Source: Brasenia schreberi
Lineage: Eukaryota > Streptophyta > Magnoliopsida > Nymphaeales > Cabombaceae
DNA length: 64,000 nucleotides
Assembly (NCBI GenBank): GCA_036023115.1
Contig: JAYKKT010000036.1
Coordinates: 5,729,501 to 5,793,500, forward strand
Direction of reading: 5' to 3'
Shown: piece by piece, positions 37,842-50,899 of the stretch
Position numbering within the stretch: position 1 is the stretch's first letter
Layout of the letters: each line of letters starts with the position of its first letter
Made by a program: the position numbers and the translations under genes
Notes under the pieces: model-generated
What the model was told of the DNA's origin: nothing
What the model saw: only the letters and a program-made list of their open reading frames with translations
Database searches by the model: none

Positions 37842-40800
37842 TTTCATGCCGGCATGATGCATAAAATGTCATCGAGGTTTGTGCCGTTGTGGATGGATGA
37901 GATGATTTGGGTCTTGTGTGTGATTGAATGGACAATGCATATTGTCAAGCCACTCTGGCATGGGAGGTTATTTAGCAACTCTTAGTTTCTTTATATATAT
38001 ATGTATGTGTATATATATATATATATAATGGTATATGCTTAATCAAATTCATGCTTAAATCTATTCAAACATTTTTATCATTTGATTGTCGTGATCAATG
38101 ATACATATTTAAATCTAAAAAACAGATTGTACTATTATGCATTAAATACAAGTACAAAAAATACAATGGTACAAATTATTTTTTTAGATTCAAATCTCAA
38201 TTATTGATCATTGCCTGACAAAAACCTTCAAATAAACTAACAAACTATGCTTTCCATGGAGCTTGCTCTGATGAATTGTATAGGATAGCTTAACACATTG
38301 ATCATTGATGTAGAAGCATGTCTTTTCTTTTTAATCTCCATAACAATTACTTTTGACCGGAGTTTCTCACGTATTGTTTGCACACTCCATAAATGTGATA
38401 TAGTGTCCCTTAAGCACGACTATCTCGAGAACTGAAACAATTTCTCGAAAACTATAAGAACTTCTTAAGAATTAAGAGTTTATCGAGAACTGAAATATTA
38501 AGAACTAGAAATGTTATGAAGTTAATTAAGTTACTTTAAGTTCAAAATTAGGACTTTGAATCCAAAATACTCTCCTTCAACATACTTTGAAAAATCAACT
38601 ATTGACCTTGCCGGACTGTCAAATTTTAGGATGGGAAAACCACCTATTGGATACTGATAGGAAATGAAGACACATATAGCAACAAACTATAGTGTGGTGC
38701 ACCTATAGACTGTGGTCTCACCTAAATCAAGGAAGAGTTTAAATATGTGGTTTGAATTTCTTGAAAAGTTATACGCACCACCTCACCTGAATTTCACCCA
38801 ACTGAACTTCGATCAGTGGTCGATCTAGAAACTCTTTTAGGGTGGGCGAACTGCTCTTCGATCCCATCATCAGTTATAGACTTTACGTTGATTTTGAAAA
38901 TTTGAAGTCTCTGCTCCATGTAGATCCGCCACTGACTTCGATAACTCCGGGAAGTGCACCACTGCTCGACGGCCTATTGGTTCCAAGATTTCTACTTTCA
39001 GTCAATCTACAAAGATTGGATCGGTCTTAAAAGAGCTAGGTTTACAACTTTCTCTCACCCATTGGGCATCAATTTATTTTCCACCAACAATCGACTCGAG
39101 CTCGCCTCTCATATTATGGTTTAGGTAGGATTGATCGCTATTAAGGATGACAATGGGTATGGTTCAGGCTGGTTTCCACTCTGCCCAAAACTCAATCGTG
39201 CTTGGAAAGTGCATGTAGAACCTGCCCCAAACTACTCCTTGTTTTCAGGGTTCATAACCCGCACCCACCCCGCAACCTACCTGCTAAAACCTGATCCAAT
39301 CAAACCCTACCAAACCCACTGTTGAAGCAAGACGTACTGTGGCGGATCCACAAACTTGTTTTGGGTGGGGCGGACTTCAGATTCAAATGGAGTGGGCTTT
39401 AAAAGTTTTTAATTTTTCTAAAAATTTCAATATAAAAATAAAAAATTTCAGAATTTCTTGTGGAGCAGTAGCACCGCCCCACCAGTGGATCAGCCACTGA
39501 AGACGCATGTCACATTTTGAGAACTAGATGAATATCGCATTGTATTGCATGTGTTTTCCTAAAATTGTGTTCATCTTTTTAGAGACGCAGCATAGTACAA
39601 TAAATGTGTCATTTCAAGCCATTGTTCAGGTGATTTTATGGAGATCCAAGAAACATGTCATTTTGTGCCTCAAGGTACTTGTAATTTGGAACAGTAAGTA
39701 TGCTGAAGGCCTATGATCCCTATTTTCATATAACGCAGGTCAGCTGAGTGCAGCTCCACTATAAATCCGAAACCCACACGACCTTACTATCCGACCCTAT
39801 GTGGGTTGGGTTTTCCACCCAACCCGATCGGGTAGGTGTCTATCGGATACCTGCAGTTCAGTTCCAAATGGTGATGCTAATCTCCATGGGTGTCGTGTAC
39901 CTGACTTAGGTTCACTAGTATCCAACACGTTTAATATATATATATATATATATTAAAAAATCATATCCTGTTCACCATCGACATTGTCCACGATATGGGC
40001 ATTTTTGAAGGTTACAAGGGTACTAACAAAATTATAAGAACTTTATTTTACTCAAAAGTAATGGTCAAACATGAATTAAGTAGCATCAATGATGCACAAG
40101 ATTTGCTAACTATACTTATATATATATATATATATTAGGTCATAGTGTTTAGATATCGACAAACCAAAGTGCATGTCTTGCTTAGACAAAACATTGCATT
40201 GATGAGAAGGGTTGTCTCCAAAAAACTTAATAAATGGTGAATGTTTTCCTCAAGTCAGTGAAAAACACAGGCCAATCTTTAAAGGCCCGTGGGCTATTTA
40301 ATTGGCCCCGTATAGTGGTCCCAACATGCCCTGTTGCATCTCTACTTTGGCTAACGTGAAATGTCCAGTGGGCTATTTGGCCTACAAAATGTTCTCACTA
40401 TCATCATTGCTTACTTTTATTTGATAATTACTTTTCGGAGGTACGAGTGTAATTATATTGTTTTTCATTTTTTTTTAACCTTTAAACTATTTTAAGTTAT
40501 ACTTATCGTACCGAAAAACAATGAGTGAACATGTTATAAATGGTAAGGATCCAGTTATGTGTATATATGTTTATGCATGTATAATGATAGACATGGTTTA
40601 ATCATGTGCCTCACCCAATGTAGTTAATGGCTTTAACCATGGTCTAAGCCTCACCATGAAATTGGAAATCCATCACTAAGAATAATAATTCTTCTTATTA
40701 TCACATACGAGAGAAGGTAGTCTCCAGCCAACCATAATACCATATCATGCCTTTATTATGGTTTAAACCTCACCTTGAAATTTGAAAGCATGAGATATAT

Positions 40801-40942
40801 TTATTTTTAAGATTTATTTATTTATTTAACAACACCATTTGTAATAGTCCGTATTATGAAATCAAAAGCAAAGGAATAAGATTCGTTGCGACCCTTTCGT
40901 GAGTTATTATTCTATGTTGCTTCTTTAAGAGATTTATTTATT

Positions 40943-40965
40943 TATTTAAAGGTGAAACACAACTC
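40943..40965. repeat. Target-site duplication of LINE, left
   Basis: A 23-base segment beginning TATTTAAAGGTG matches 43718-43740 at 20 of 23 positions. It frames the LINE between them and marks an older insertion. Confidence 0.75.
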
Positions 40966-43717
40966 ATGTAAGGGATCATCCTTGCATTGCCAGTCCCAAG
41001 CCCAAATAAAGGAGGAGGGTTGTGTTAGGCTTCTGACAACCAGCGTAAAATCTCGTCAGATTTTTATAACATGGATTACAAAATTATGAGCATTGTTTTG
41101 GGCGTCCCTGTTTAGCGACGCGCTGTAGATCCTAAATACAGTTATAAATAAGCAAGGGCCACTGCATTTTTGCCCGAATGTAGTGAATCAATTAAAGAGA
41201 GGGTTCCCACATCATGGACGAGTCTGAGTAAAGAATCTAGTCCTAGATAATAAGATTCGTATTGGTTCTTGGAATATTGAAACATTATCGGGTAAGCTAA
41301 TAGAGGTGGTAGATACTATGATTCGGAGAAAGATTCATATTCTATGTTTACAAGAGTAAAAAATGAGTTGGAGAAAAAGCAAAAGAGATAGAGGATACAG
41401 GTTTTAAATTATGGTACTTAGGTAAAGAAAAGACTTGAAACGGAGTTGGTATTATCATAAATAAAGATTTAAAGGATAGTATAGTAGACATACAACGATA
41501 TGGTGACCGAATCATGACGTTGAAATTAGTGTTAGGAGTAGAGGTTTTGAATATAGTTTGTGCTTATGCACCCCAAGTAGGACTAGAAGATAGTATAAAG
41601 ACAACTTTTTGAGAAGAGTTAGATAAGGTGATTCAAAAGATTCCACAAAAGAAGATGATTTGTTTAGGAGGACACTTAAATGGACATGTTGGTAAAGAGG
41701 TATTAGAATATCAAGGTATTCATGCAAACTTTGGTTTTGGGGATATAAATGAGAAAGATAGGGAGATTTTAAATTTTGCTATGGCATTTAATATCTTTAT
41801 AGTCAATACAATCTTCAAAAAATGAGATTAATATTTAATTACTTATAAGAGTGACTTATCACAAACACAAATTGATTACTTTATTTGTATAAAAAAATAT
41901 ATAGCGTATTGTAAAGATTGCAAGGTAATTTCAAAAGAAGGCTTAACCACCCAACATTGAATTTTAGTTATGGATTTATAAATAAAAAAATTGACAAAGA
42001 AGAAAAGAGTGCATCGAGCTATTCGGACTAAATGGTGGAACCTCAAAAGCGAGAAAGAAGATATATTTAAACAAAAAGTCCTTCAAGGAGATGTTTGGAA
42101 TTATGTTGGTACACCGTATGATATGTGGAACAATATGACTATACATATTATGAAAGTGGCGAAAGATGTGTTAACTGTATCTAAGGGAGGTGTATCGGCA
42201 CAAAAAGAAGCTTGGTGGTGGAGTAAAGTAGAACAAAATAAAATCATGGCAAAGAGGGCATGTTACAAATTACATTATGCTAAGAAAACTAGTGAAACTT
42301 TAGAGGCTTATAAGAAAGCAAATAAGGAAACAAAAAAGGCCGTCAGTGAAGCAAAAACTAAAATTTGGAGATTTATATAAAAAACTCAACTTAAAAGAGG
42401 GTGAAAGAGATATTTTTAGGGTAGCTAGGGCTAGAGATAAGAAAACTAAAGATCTTAATTATGTTAAATGCATCAAGAACGAGGATGAAAAAATCCTAGT
42501 GGCAAATGATGATATAAGAAATAGATGAAAAACTATTTTTATAAGTTTTTTAATGAAAATAAAGATGTTAGTATTAGCTTAGGAGAGTTAGCCAAATCAT
42601 AAAAGTATATAAACCACAATTTCTACCGACATATTCAAAAGAATGAAGTCAAAGAGGCTCCTAAACATACGAAGGGTGGTAAATCGGTAGGACCAGACAA
42701 TATTCCTATAGAAGTTTGGAAAATACTAAGAGAAATAAGAATCACTTAGCTCACAAGACTATTTAATGAAATATAGAGAAACCAAAAGATGCCCGAGGAA
42801 TGGAGAGTGAGTACACTTATACCCATATATAAGAACAAGGGAGACATTCATAATTATAATAGTGATTGACGAGTTAACAAAACATATTCAAGATGAAGTA
42901 CCTTGGTGTGTTATTTGTAGATGACATTATGTTAGTGGAGGAGCCTAAGGAAAAAGTTAATAGAAATTTGGAACTACGGAGAGAAACATTAGAAAGCAAA
43001 ACGCTCTGACTTAGTAGAACAAAGACAGAATATGTGGAATGTAAGTTCTATCATTTGGTTACTTCAAGGGACATAGAAATTAAAATTGGCACACATTTCA
43101 TCCCCAAAAGGAAAGTTTTAAATACCTAGGGTCAATTTTTTAGAGTCATGATAAAATTGATAGAGATGTTATACATAGAATTAATGTTGGTTGGTTAAAA
43201 TGAAGAGGAGCATCAAATATTCTTTGTGATAAGAAGATATCATTAAAGTTAAAAGATAAATATTATAGATCATCAATTAGGCCTATCATGTTTTATGGTT
43301 TTGAGTGTTGGGCAATTAATCATCAACATGTACAAAAGATGTTTGTGACAAAAATAAAGATGTTGAGATGGATGAGTGGTCATACAAGAAAAGACCGTAT
43401 ACATAATGAGGTTATTAGAAACAAATTAGGAGTGACACCAATAGAAGATAAAGTAAGAGAATATCGTTTAAGATAGTTTGGACATATGGAAGGAAGATCA
43501 AAAGAAGAACCTTTAAGAAGGTATGAAAAACTAAATTTGGAAAGTATTAAAAGAGATAGAGGAAGACCACAAAAGTGTTACAAAGAAACAATAAAAATGA
43601 TGTAGCTTATTATGAGTTAACTGCTAACATGGAACACGATAGGGATCTGTGGATACAAAGAATCCATGTAGCCGACCCCGTCTAGTATGAGAAAAGGCTT
43701 AGTTGTTGTTGTTGTTG
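40966..43717 (+). mobile_element. RTE-type LINE with 5' end, internally deleted in the reverse transcriptase
   Basis: The longest LINE copy here (2752 bp). It has the family 5' leader (GGGTTGTGTTAGGCTTCTGACAACCAGCG at about 41013-41041) and the endonuclease start IRIGSWNIETLSGK (about 41250). The pre-RT region follows as ORF 41991-42380. GGKSVGPDNIPIEVWK comes at about 42680. At about 42860 the sequence jumps from IPIYKNKGDIHNY to VIDELTKHIQDEVPW, deleting most of the fingers and palm; LFVDDIMLVE with both Asp follows. The 3' domain MLRWMSGHTRKDRIHNEVIRNKLGV is in 43288-43476. It ends in GACCCCGTCTAGTATG..GGCTTAG and a (TTG)5 tail. Confidence 0.9.
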
Positions 43718-43740
43718 TATTTAAAGTTGCAACACACCTC
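43718..43740. repeat. Target-site duplication of LINE, right
   Basis: Partner of 40943-40965 with three mismatches; starts immediately after the TTG tail. Confidence 0.75.
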
Positions 43741-44250
43741 AGGTTGTTCATGAACAACCACACATTTATTCAAAGACAGATGAATAATAGATTACTGCCT
43801 CTAAAGAACTATACCAAATCATTAATGTTTAGCAGAATTTATTTTGATTGTATTGTCTCCCAAAATGCACACATGAATTCAATATCATATGGTATCTTGA
43901 TAGGAGAAGACTCCAAATTGAGTGCGAATGATTACCAAGTAAAGTTTCATACTTCATAATACCATGCGTAAAGGAACTTTATGAAATCTTTCAGCTAAAA
44001 AAAGAGGGCACAAACTTTTATAGGTGTGTTCTCTTTTCTTTTCTTTTTCTCCTTGTAGATACTTTCATAATACCAAGTAAAGTTTCATACTTTCTTAATA
44101 CCATGACATTAATATTATATTATGTAATGTAGATAATGTATTAAACATAAGTACATTATATATAAGAGACAGAAATTTCACTTTAGTATGATGGGCTGAC
44201 AATCAACTCTCGCAGGAGGAGGGGCTGGTTGAAATTCAAATTTTTAAATG
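43741..44250. other. Intergenic, no gene seen
   Basis: AT-rich. The 18-base perfect palindrome GGTTGTTCATGAACAACC lies at 43743-43760. Confidence 0.5.
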
Positions 44251-44254
44251 AATT

Positions 44255-44510
44255 TGATTGGAAGTCGAGGGCCGTTTGGAACCATCGGTATGTATTACAA
44301 CAGTTCTAGGCCAACGGTTCTAAGGCTGTTTTGAATGCGGGTTCGAACCGGACTGAAACCGCCTGGTTTTTATTTCTGGTTCCGGTCTGGTTCATGAAAT
44401 CACACAATTATAACCGAACCGGAGGAGCCTCTGGTTCCAGTTTGATTGGTTCTAGGTCTGGGTGGGTTCGAGCCGTTGATCCTGGTTAGAACCGGACATG
44501 TCTTGTCACA
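44255..44510. repeat. GGTTCC-rich inverted-repeat element, copy 2
   Basis: Dense GGTTCC/GAACCGG words, closing with GAACCGGACATGTCTTG near 44510. This resembles the CCATGTCTA end of other copies; left limit approximate. Confidence 0.5.
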
Positions 44511-44804
44511 CGATTAAGAACCAGCCAAACGTTTCCGTGGGGTTTCTTGGAGAATTAGGAGCTATATTTTGTGAAGCTATACATGAAGAAGATACGTATA
44601 CATATTAATAATCAAGCATATATTTTGTGAAGTGTACATGTAAGGACAAACTTAAACAGCCTAGATCATGTATGGTTTGGTGCACGAGTTCCACTTCGCC
44701 ATCCTTCCCTGAAGCTTCATCAATAAATGGAATGTGTTTTGGCACCCGACACTTGCCACATTGATTTGGAGGCCTATCTTGATAACTTTATAATTAATTT
44801 ACGT

Positions 44805-44910
<106 letters not shown>

Positions 44911-45046
44911 ACAAGATATTAGTGAGGTCAGCTGTCCAAACATCCATCTCTTTTTTCTTTTATGTATTCATTCATTTACCTAATTTTTGTTTCCCATGTG
45001 TTTTTGAGAGAGAGGTATATGTGGGGAACTAATGTCCTCTTTATAT

Positions 45047-45151
<105 letters not shown>

Positions 45152-45529
45152 CGTGTGTTTTAAGTGTTTTTTATGATGACAAGAGAGGTTTTGACTAGTA
45201 AAGGATACTTTTTAGCACTTAAGTAGTAGAACGTGATAAAAATGTGATAGATGATAAAAGTTTGTGGTTGATGGAACCATGCAAAATAAGAGATTGAAAG
45301 TATACTCAATTCAGCACGTACCACTGCCTATATATAAATCATGTACGAACCCTTTGCCTTTCTTCTACTTCAACACTAGATGTTGTCTTCTACTATCTTA
45401 CACTACTTCTTGTAAGACTCTCCAATACCTCTACTTATTTAAAGTTACGCCCAAAATACATACACAAATATTTTGGTTTTTCAAGTGTTTTTTATGGTAG
45501 TGTTTACTTAGAATTGCTAAACACCTTTC

Positions 45530-45960
45530 CATGCCAGATTTTATTAGACGATATGTGTTGTTTGTGCGATCACATAGACGTTGCAGATCGAGCTACCTGT
45601 TAACATCAACACAAAGATCGATATCAATTAAAATGTGGCATGAGATAGGTGTCTTTATCACTATTGTTCAATTGATTGCACGAACGATAGTGTTGATCAA
45701 ACAATTCATAGCATAACAGATTGTTTAGCAACTCTCACACTCTCTCGTGCTAAACTTTACTAGATGATTTGTGTCATTTGTGCGCTCACCCGAAAGATGC
45801 AAATTGAACCATCTATCAATATTGATACTAGGATCGATGTTATTTAATGCATATGAGTATATTAAATATGACGTGGAATGAGTGTCTTAATTACTACCAT
45901 CCGATTGATATCACGGATTATATTAATGATCAATCAATGTCTAGCATAAGAAATTACCTA
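45530..45960 (+). repeat. Diverged tandem direct repeat (two units, about 215 bp)
   Basis: Unit 1 from about 45538 and unit 2 from about 45755 share, in order, TTTTATTAGACGATATGTGTTG-like, GTGCG.TCAC, GATCGATnT.AATTAA, ACGTGG.ATGAG-like words and CAT.GCATAACAG/TAGCATAAGA ends. No coding potential. Confidence 0.55.
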
Positions 45961-45969
45961 GCAACTTAG

Positions 45970-45970
<1 letters not shown>

Positions 45971-46050
<80 letters not shown>
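45971..46050. repeat. Compound (CT)n(AT)n microsatellite
   Basis: CT run 45971-46010 then AT run 46010-46050, directly abutting the MITE at 46051. Confidence 0.93.
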
Positions 46051-46054
<4 letters not shown>

Positions 46055-46227
46055 GCAGTGCTAACAAATTCCAATAAATCTCAATCATCCCTCTCTTGTA
46101 ATGAATGATTGAGATTTGAAATTTAAAAGAAAAAATGCTCATTTGAATAAAGTGTACTTATAAAAGTACAAGGTACTTTTCTTGATTGAGAGTTATTTGA
46201 ATTTGCTAGCATGTGCTAGAATATAAC
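46051..46227. mobile_element. Micron-like MITE between TA arrays
   Basis: Ends are inverted repeats: TGCTAACAAATTCCAATAAATCTC near the left (46058 on), and TGCTAGCAAATTCAAATAACTCTC reverse-complemented at the right. TA runs lie on both sides (46010-46050 and 46234-46251). Related in its termini to 53308-53525. No coding capacity. Confidence 0.65.
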
Positions 46228-46691
46228 TATCTCATATATATATATATATATCTTGTAGTACCAGTTTCAAAGGGTAATGAACCTAACGACTACCTTGAAG
46301 CACCAGTTTCAAAGGGTCACGAGCCATTCTCTTTGACCAATTTATGGAATCAAAAACTTGCCTTGAAGTGAGTGGCTTGTGATGTTCAGGTACACCTTTT
46401 AAGATACTTAAAAGGAAAATATGGTCAACCCACAGGGGTACCAAAATGCTATTATGAGCAAATTAAGTCGCCATCTTGAATCGCAAAAATCTATCCGCCA
46501 TTTCCTGCCCGGAAATCATAAATTTTTATCGTGAAGAAGCTGTTCAGCTCCCCATAAAATTTCAAATTGCCCCATCAATATCCAATAAATTACATCAACT
46601 AAAGGCAAATATTAACACCAGGCTTGGCATAACAATTTATTATTTTCTAACACGGCGTCGTGTTCAGGTGTTTGTTTGCAATAGTGCGGGG

Positions 46692-46990
46692 TAGACTTGG
46701 CTGGTTCCAGCCGGTTTACCCGGAACCAAAAACTGGAACTGGGTTGGTTTCGGTTGAGGATCAAATCGCTTGGAAACGGGAAAATATAAACTGTTTGAAA
46801 TTTAAAAATATATAAGGAGTCAACCATTTGGAACCACCTGTTCCAGTTTTGGGCTGATTTTGATTCCATGAATGGTGAAACCGGATACCAAACCGGGTGC
46901 TCCCCGATTCCTGACCCATTTCATTTGTGCCAGTTTCAATCAGTTCCTAGACCGGTTCGAGCGGGTTCTCAATCCTAAGAATCTGAACCC
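46692..46990. repeat. GGTTCC-rich inverted-repeat element, copy 3
   Basis: Starts TAGACTTGGCTGGTTCC at 46692 and is rich in GGAACC/GGTTCC. The right end is not clear; limit approximate. Confidence 0.5.
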
Positions 46991-47066
46991 ACCCCATGCA
47001 GGAGGGGATCCATTCATACACATTTAAACGTATTGACTTCTGATGTCCTACGAGATAGTATGGTTC

Positions 47067-47304
47067 TAGACATGGGCAGTTGCGAATCGGCTTGGTGGAT
47101 CCATTTTAAACTGAACCGGGCTGAGATACGGTTGAAACTGAAACCGTCTTTAATGATTTTTTTCCTGTTTTAAGCGGTTTAGGACTCAAACTGGAACAGG
47201 AACCGAAATCGATGGTTCTAAACCGAAACCAGAACCGACCAAATCCCAGTTTGGTTCCGGCTCCCGGTTCTTCAAACATTGGAACTTGGAACTGGCCATG
47301 TGTA
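47067..47304. repeat. GGTTCC-rich inverted-repeat element, copy 4
   Basis: Left end TAGACATGGGCAG and right end CTGGCCATGTGTA are imperfect inverted repeats. The interior is rich in AACCGG and GGTTCC words. Confidence 0.6.
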
Positions 47305-47749
47305 GATGCTGCTATTGTTATTACACACACACTCTCTCTAAATAGATTCGTTATTCAAAGTATTTGCCGGCCGACAATCATATTGGTGTCAAAAGCTTCT
47401 TCTGTGCACGCCTGTACGAGACTGGCGTGTGTATTCATATAAGCTGTCACCATTTCCATCCTTCCAATTGAATCAATCAACCATACGGACGAACGGGCTC
47501 CGGGGAAAATCCAATCTGTATTTGGTGAATTTGACCTTTGGGTCTGGTTCTGGATCTAATCTAACAGTAAGAGATCCAATCTAGTGGGTGACAGGCTAAC
47601 CTCAGTGGACAGTCTCAAACCAAGTGTGTGATAGTGAAAGGACCACCCTCATGCAAGTTAGCATCATGATGTCCGTGACATGAATCTCTTACCCGAAATG
47701 GACCATACATCCACTTGGAGCAGCATTCAGGAGTGTGTTTGTGTGAGCG

Positions 47750-47753
<4 letters not shown>

Positions 47754-47803
<50 letters not shown>
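47754..47803. repeat. (GA)n microsatellite
   Basis: About 24 GA units; gives Leu-Ser repeat ORFs on the opposite strand. Confidence 0.95.
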
Positions 47804-47804
<1 letters not shown>

Positions 47805-48117
47805 AAGAAGAGGGTCCATATGCAATTCTGAAAAGTTGGAAAAGTTTGGTGTGCAACTGTAGAAATCTATTATTAGAAAGGGCTTCATTATGCACCGACT
47901 GAGCTACTAACGTCTCGCAAACCGGCCCTCATTGCTTGGGTATTTTAAATTCATTATTTTGGCAATTCCCGAGAACAGCAACAACTTTTTACATAGTCTC
48001 TCCAAGCAAGTCATTAGTTACGAAAATGCTGAGAAAGGATAAGAAAAGCCTTTTATATCCACATTATCAAGCATCCAGCCAAACTTTGAACAACTAATTT
48101 TAAAGTTTTTACTCACC

Positions 48118-48233
<116 letters not shown>

Positions 48234-49915
48234 TGCTCAACTGAGCATGATGCTCGATTCCTTATTTTGCATAGTTTTATTGATTCAATCACCTTCAACT
48301 ACTCTTCCTCTGATTAAAAGTATTCTATCGATCAAAACTGCAGTTATCACTATCAAAATAACTTAAAAAACTTAAATATTTGTACTTATTGATGATTTTG
48401 TAGTTATTAGGTGGTTTTAGTGATGGTGGCAGCACTTTTAACAAGTGAATGACGATTTTAAATAGTGAAAAAGTAATAGAAAGTAATAAAAGACAATGAT
48501 CAACTGATAAAACCATAAGAAACGAGGGATTAACCATTATCCTTAATCTCCTCTCTCTCTCTCTCCCTTTATATATATGTATATATATAGAGAGAGACGA
48601 AATCAACTGATAGAAGAAAACAAAAGATCTGAAGGAGAGGATTGAAGAATGGAGAAGGAACAGTCTTCACCCACTTGGTACTATTCCACATGGAAAGACA
48701 GGCTCATATGAAAGAAAGAAAGCAGTAACAGAAAGGGACAGGCCACAAACGGGAAAAAGGAAGAGCAGTCATGCCGTTCATGAAAAGGGGGGAAAACTTG
48801 GTGTGAGATTGATATGGCACATTCCTCTCCGTCTCACCCCTGAACAAGCAATTATGGCACCATCCCTCGCACCAGCCCACCCCATTTAATGACCCTACAG
48901 GTAAAGGGCACCACTCCAAGATCTGTAGGACTCTCATAAATACAAGGGCAGTTCAGACCTTTCCCCACAATCTATTGGAGACACCCATTGCGGTGTCCTC
49001 TTCCCTGAATTTGAATTTTGAAGTCACCTCTTGGTCACTAGATATTCAAGTCCCTGATGAAATTGCAGAGGGTAATTATACTAAAAGCACATCTTTATCT
49101 TTACATTCATCTCTTAAACAACAAAGGTTTACAGAAATCATACCGTTTTAGATAAAAAATGCCATGTATTTGATGAGTTAATCTTGTGGTAAGATGTAAA
49201 TAATAATGCATAGTTAGTATGACTTGAAAGGAATCAAATCCTCAAACCATCTTGAAATGATAAAAACTTTTATTGTAAAGTACACTTCAAACTCCTAAAA
49301 TCTATAAAAGGTATACTGTTGGATCATTGATAGTTCAGAAATCTTAGCTCTTGACCTTTACCAAAAATGATGAGAACACTCTTTTTGAGTCTTACGCACA
49401 CTTTTGGCTAAACCTTTATCTTGCAAAATGACAAAAGGTATGCAATGCATCTGGTTTTCCTCACACCGGCTGCAATCCAAACCCCAAACTCTAAAAGGAT
49501 GAATTGAAGAAGTAATATTGATAAAAATATTAAACTAAAATATTAATAGATAAATAAGACTGTGCAAAGTTCAGCAACAAACCATATGAAAATGAAAAAT
49601 TAAAGTTGCACCCAACAAGATACGATGAATTAATTAGTGAACCAATATTATAAAAAATTTAATTGCACAACAGGGGTAGCCCACCGGGCATCAAGCAGCG
49701 TGCTGCTTTCATCACACTTCATATATTGTGTACCCTCCCATCTTTATAACCCTTGTGCCTACTCTTGCAGACTCGCCATCAATGCACACATCACACATAG
49801 TTCGTTCTCACACAAAAACAAACAATTTCAAGCTTCAATATCCCTCCCTCCCTCCCTCCCTTGTCCAAACAACCAAAATTCAAACTGGTTTGCTCACCGT
49901 TGCTCTTTGCTTTCC

Positions 49916-50899
49916 ATGGCCAAAAGGATGAGTATCAAGTCACTGTTCATGGGCAAGGAGATGTGGGTTTGCAGCCACCCTAAAACCGAGTCCTTCAGAA
50001 TGGCTGTTCCTGATGTTTATAGGAGTGTCAACTCCGTTTATGTCGATTCAGATACGGTCTCCGAGCTCGGAAATTGGTTCGAATCAGACTCATCGGCGGC
50101 ATCAACGTCGGAGATCTCATCTTCAGAAGATTGCGGCGAGATGCCGGAGTCGGTGGTGGAGGGTTTAGTGAGAGGGTTGTGTTCAGAGAGGTTTTTCTTT
50201 GAGCCAGACTGCACCAAGTCCATTGTCGAAGAAAGTAAGCAACAGAAAGGAGGATGTCTCTTGCCGTTCATCAAGGTGGGGGGCGGTTTAGAGAGAGAAA
50301 ATGAAGGTGGGTTGTTGCTGTTCAAGGAAAAGAAAAAGGTGGCCAGAGGTCCAGAGAGAGAAACTGAAATTGATAATGAGACTTCGCCATTTGAAGAGAA
50401 TATGAAGCCTGCTAATGGTTGTTGCGAGCAGGAGACAAGCGATGGCTTGCTGGCTTTCACTGAGCGTCGGAAGGAGGAAAATGGTTCGAGTGATGACTCT
50501 GAATCATGTAACAAAAGGTCAGAGAAGACGAATGATAATGAAGTAATGATCTTTGAGAAGAATGAGAGAGCAGAAGTGGAAGCTGATAGCGTTTTGGTAA
50601 TTGAGGAAGCGCCGTTCAAGGGGAGCTTGATGATGGTTATGGATTCAGAAGATCCATACATGGATTTTAGGGTTTCTATGGAGGAAATGGTTGAGGCTTA
50701 TGGATTGGATAACTGGGCGTGTTTAGAGGAGATGTTGACGTGGTATTTGAAGGTGAATGGTAAGGGTTCTCATGGGTATATTGTGGGAGCTTTTGTGGAT
50801 TTGCTGTTGTCACTTGTTTCTGATCGTCCTCGTTTTGATCAGGATGACAATGAAGACGTTGCTGAATCTTTAGAAGATTGCGTTGATGGAAAGAGATGA
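49916..50899 (+). CDS. OFP: OVATE family protein (transcriptional repressor)
   Basis: An intronless 327-residue protein; OVATE proteins are plant transcriptional repressors, often partners of TALE homeodomain proteins, affecting organ shape. The OVATE domain is C-terminal at about 236-301: MVMDSEDPYMDFRVSM (240-255), EEMVEAYGLDNW, then LEEMLTWYLKVNGKGSHGYIVGAF and DLLLSL. I chose ATG 49916 (TTTCCATGGC) because MAKRMSIKSLF gives the basic start of this family; the frame is open further upstream without an ATG-led family match. The N-terminus has an HPKTESFR-type segment and an acidic Ser-rich stretch (52-75). The middle (124-220) holds diverged repeats of an E-R/Q-E-T..LLxFxE unit. The DSEDPYxDFRxSMEEMVE form points to the OFP13/15/16/18-like subgroup, inferred from the motif only. 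Confidence 0.93.
   Translation: MAKRMSIKSLFMGKEMWVCSHPKTESFRMAVPDVYRSVNSVYVDSDTVSELGNWFESDSSAASTSEISSSEDCGEMPESVVEGLVRGLCSERFFFEPDCTKSIVEESKQQKGGCLLPFIKVGGGLERENEGGLLLFKEKKKVARGPERETEIDNETSPFEENMKPANGCCEQETSDGLLAFTERRKEENGSSDDSESCNKRSEKTNDNEVMIFEKNERAEVEADSVLVIEEAPFKGSLMMVMDSEDPYMDFRVSMEEMVEAYGLDNWACLEEMLTWYLKVNGKGSHGYIVGAFVDLLLSLVSDRPRFDQDDNEDVAESLEDCVDGKR

Larger units (their letters stand above)
36080..40942. other. Intergenic between CAF1 and the third LINE
   Basis: No gene recognised. An open frame at 36543-36803 (beginning MEALKNRFFETHE) has no known domain and is probably chance. Contents: a SINE-like fragment (36365-36460), a compound TA/GA microsatellite (37764-37839), a possible TA-associated MITE (38019-38240), and a GGGTATGG-type repeat near 39140-39330. 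Short TA runs lie at 37990-38030, 39933-39953 and 40116-40136. Confidence 0.45.

Noticed and set aside
40966..43717. Intact, active LINE
   Set aside because: Although it has both ends and an intact FADD-type DD, the endonuclease frame has many stops and most of the reverse transcriptase is deleted near 42860.
50038..50661. 207-codon minus-strand frame
   Set aside because: Antisense shadow of the OVATE gene, Ser/Leu-rich with no recognisable domain.
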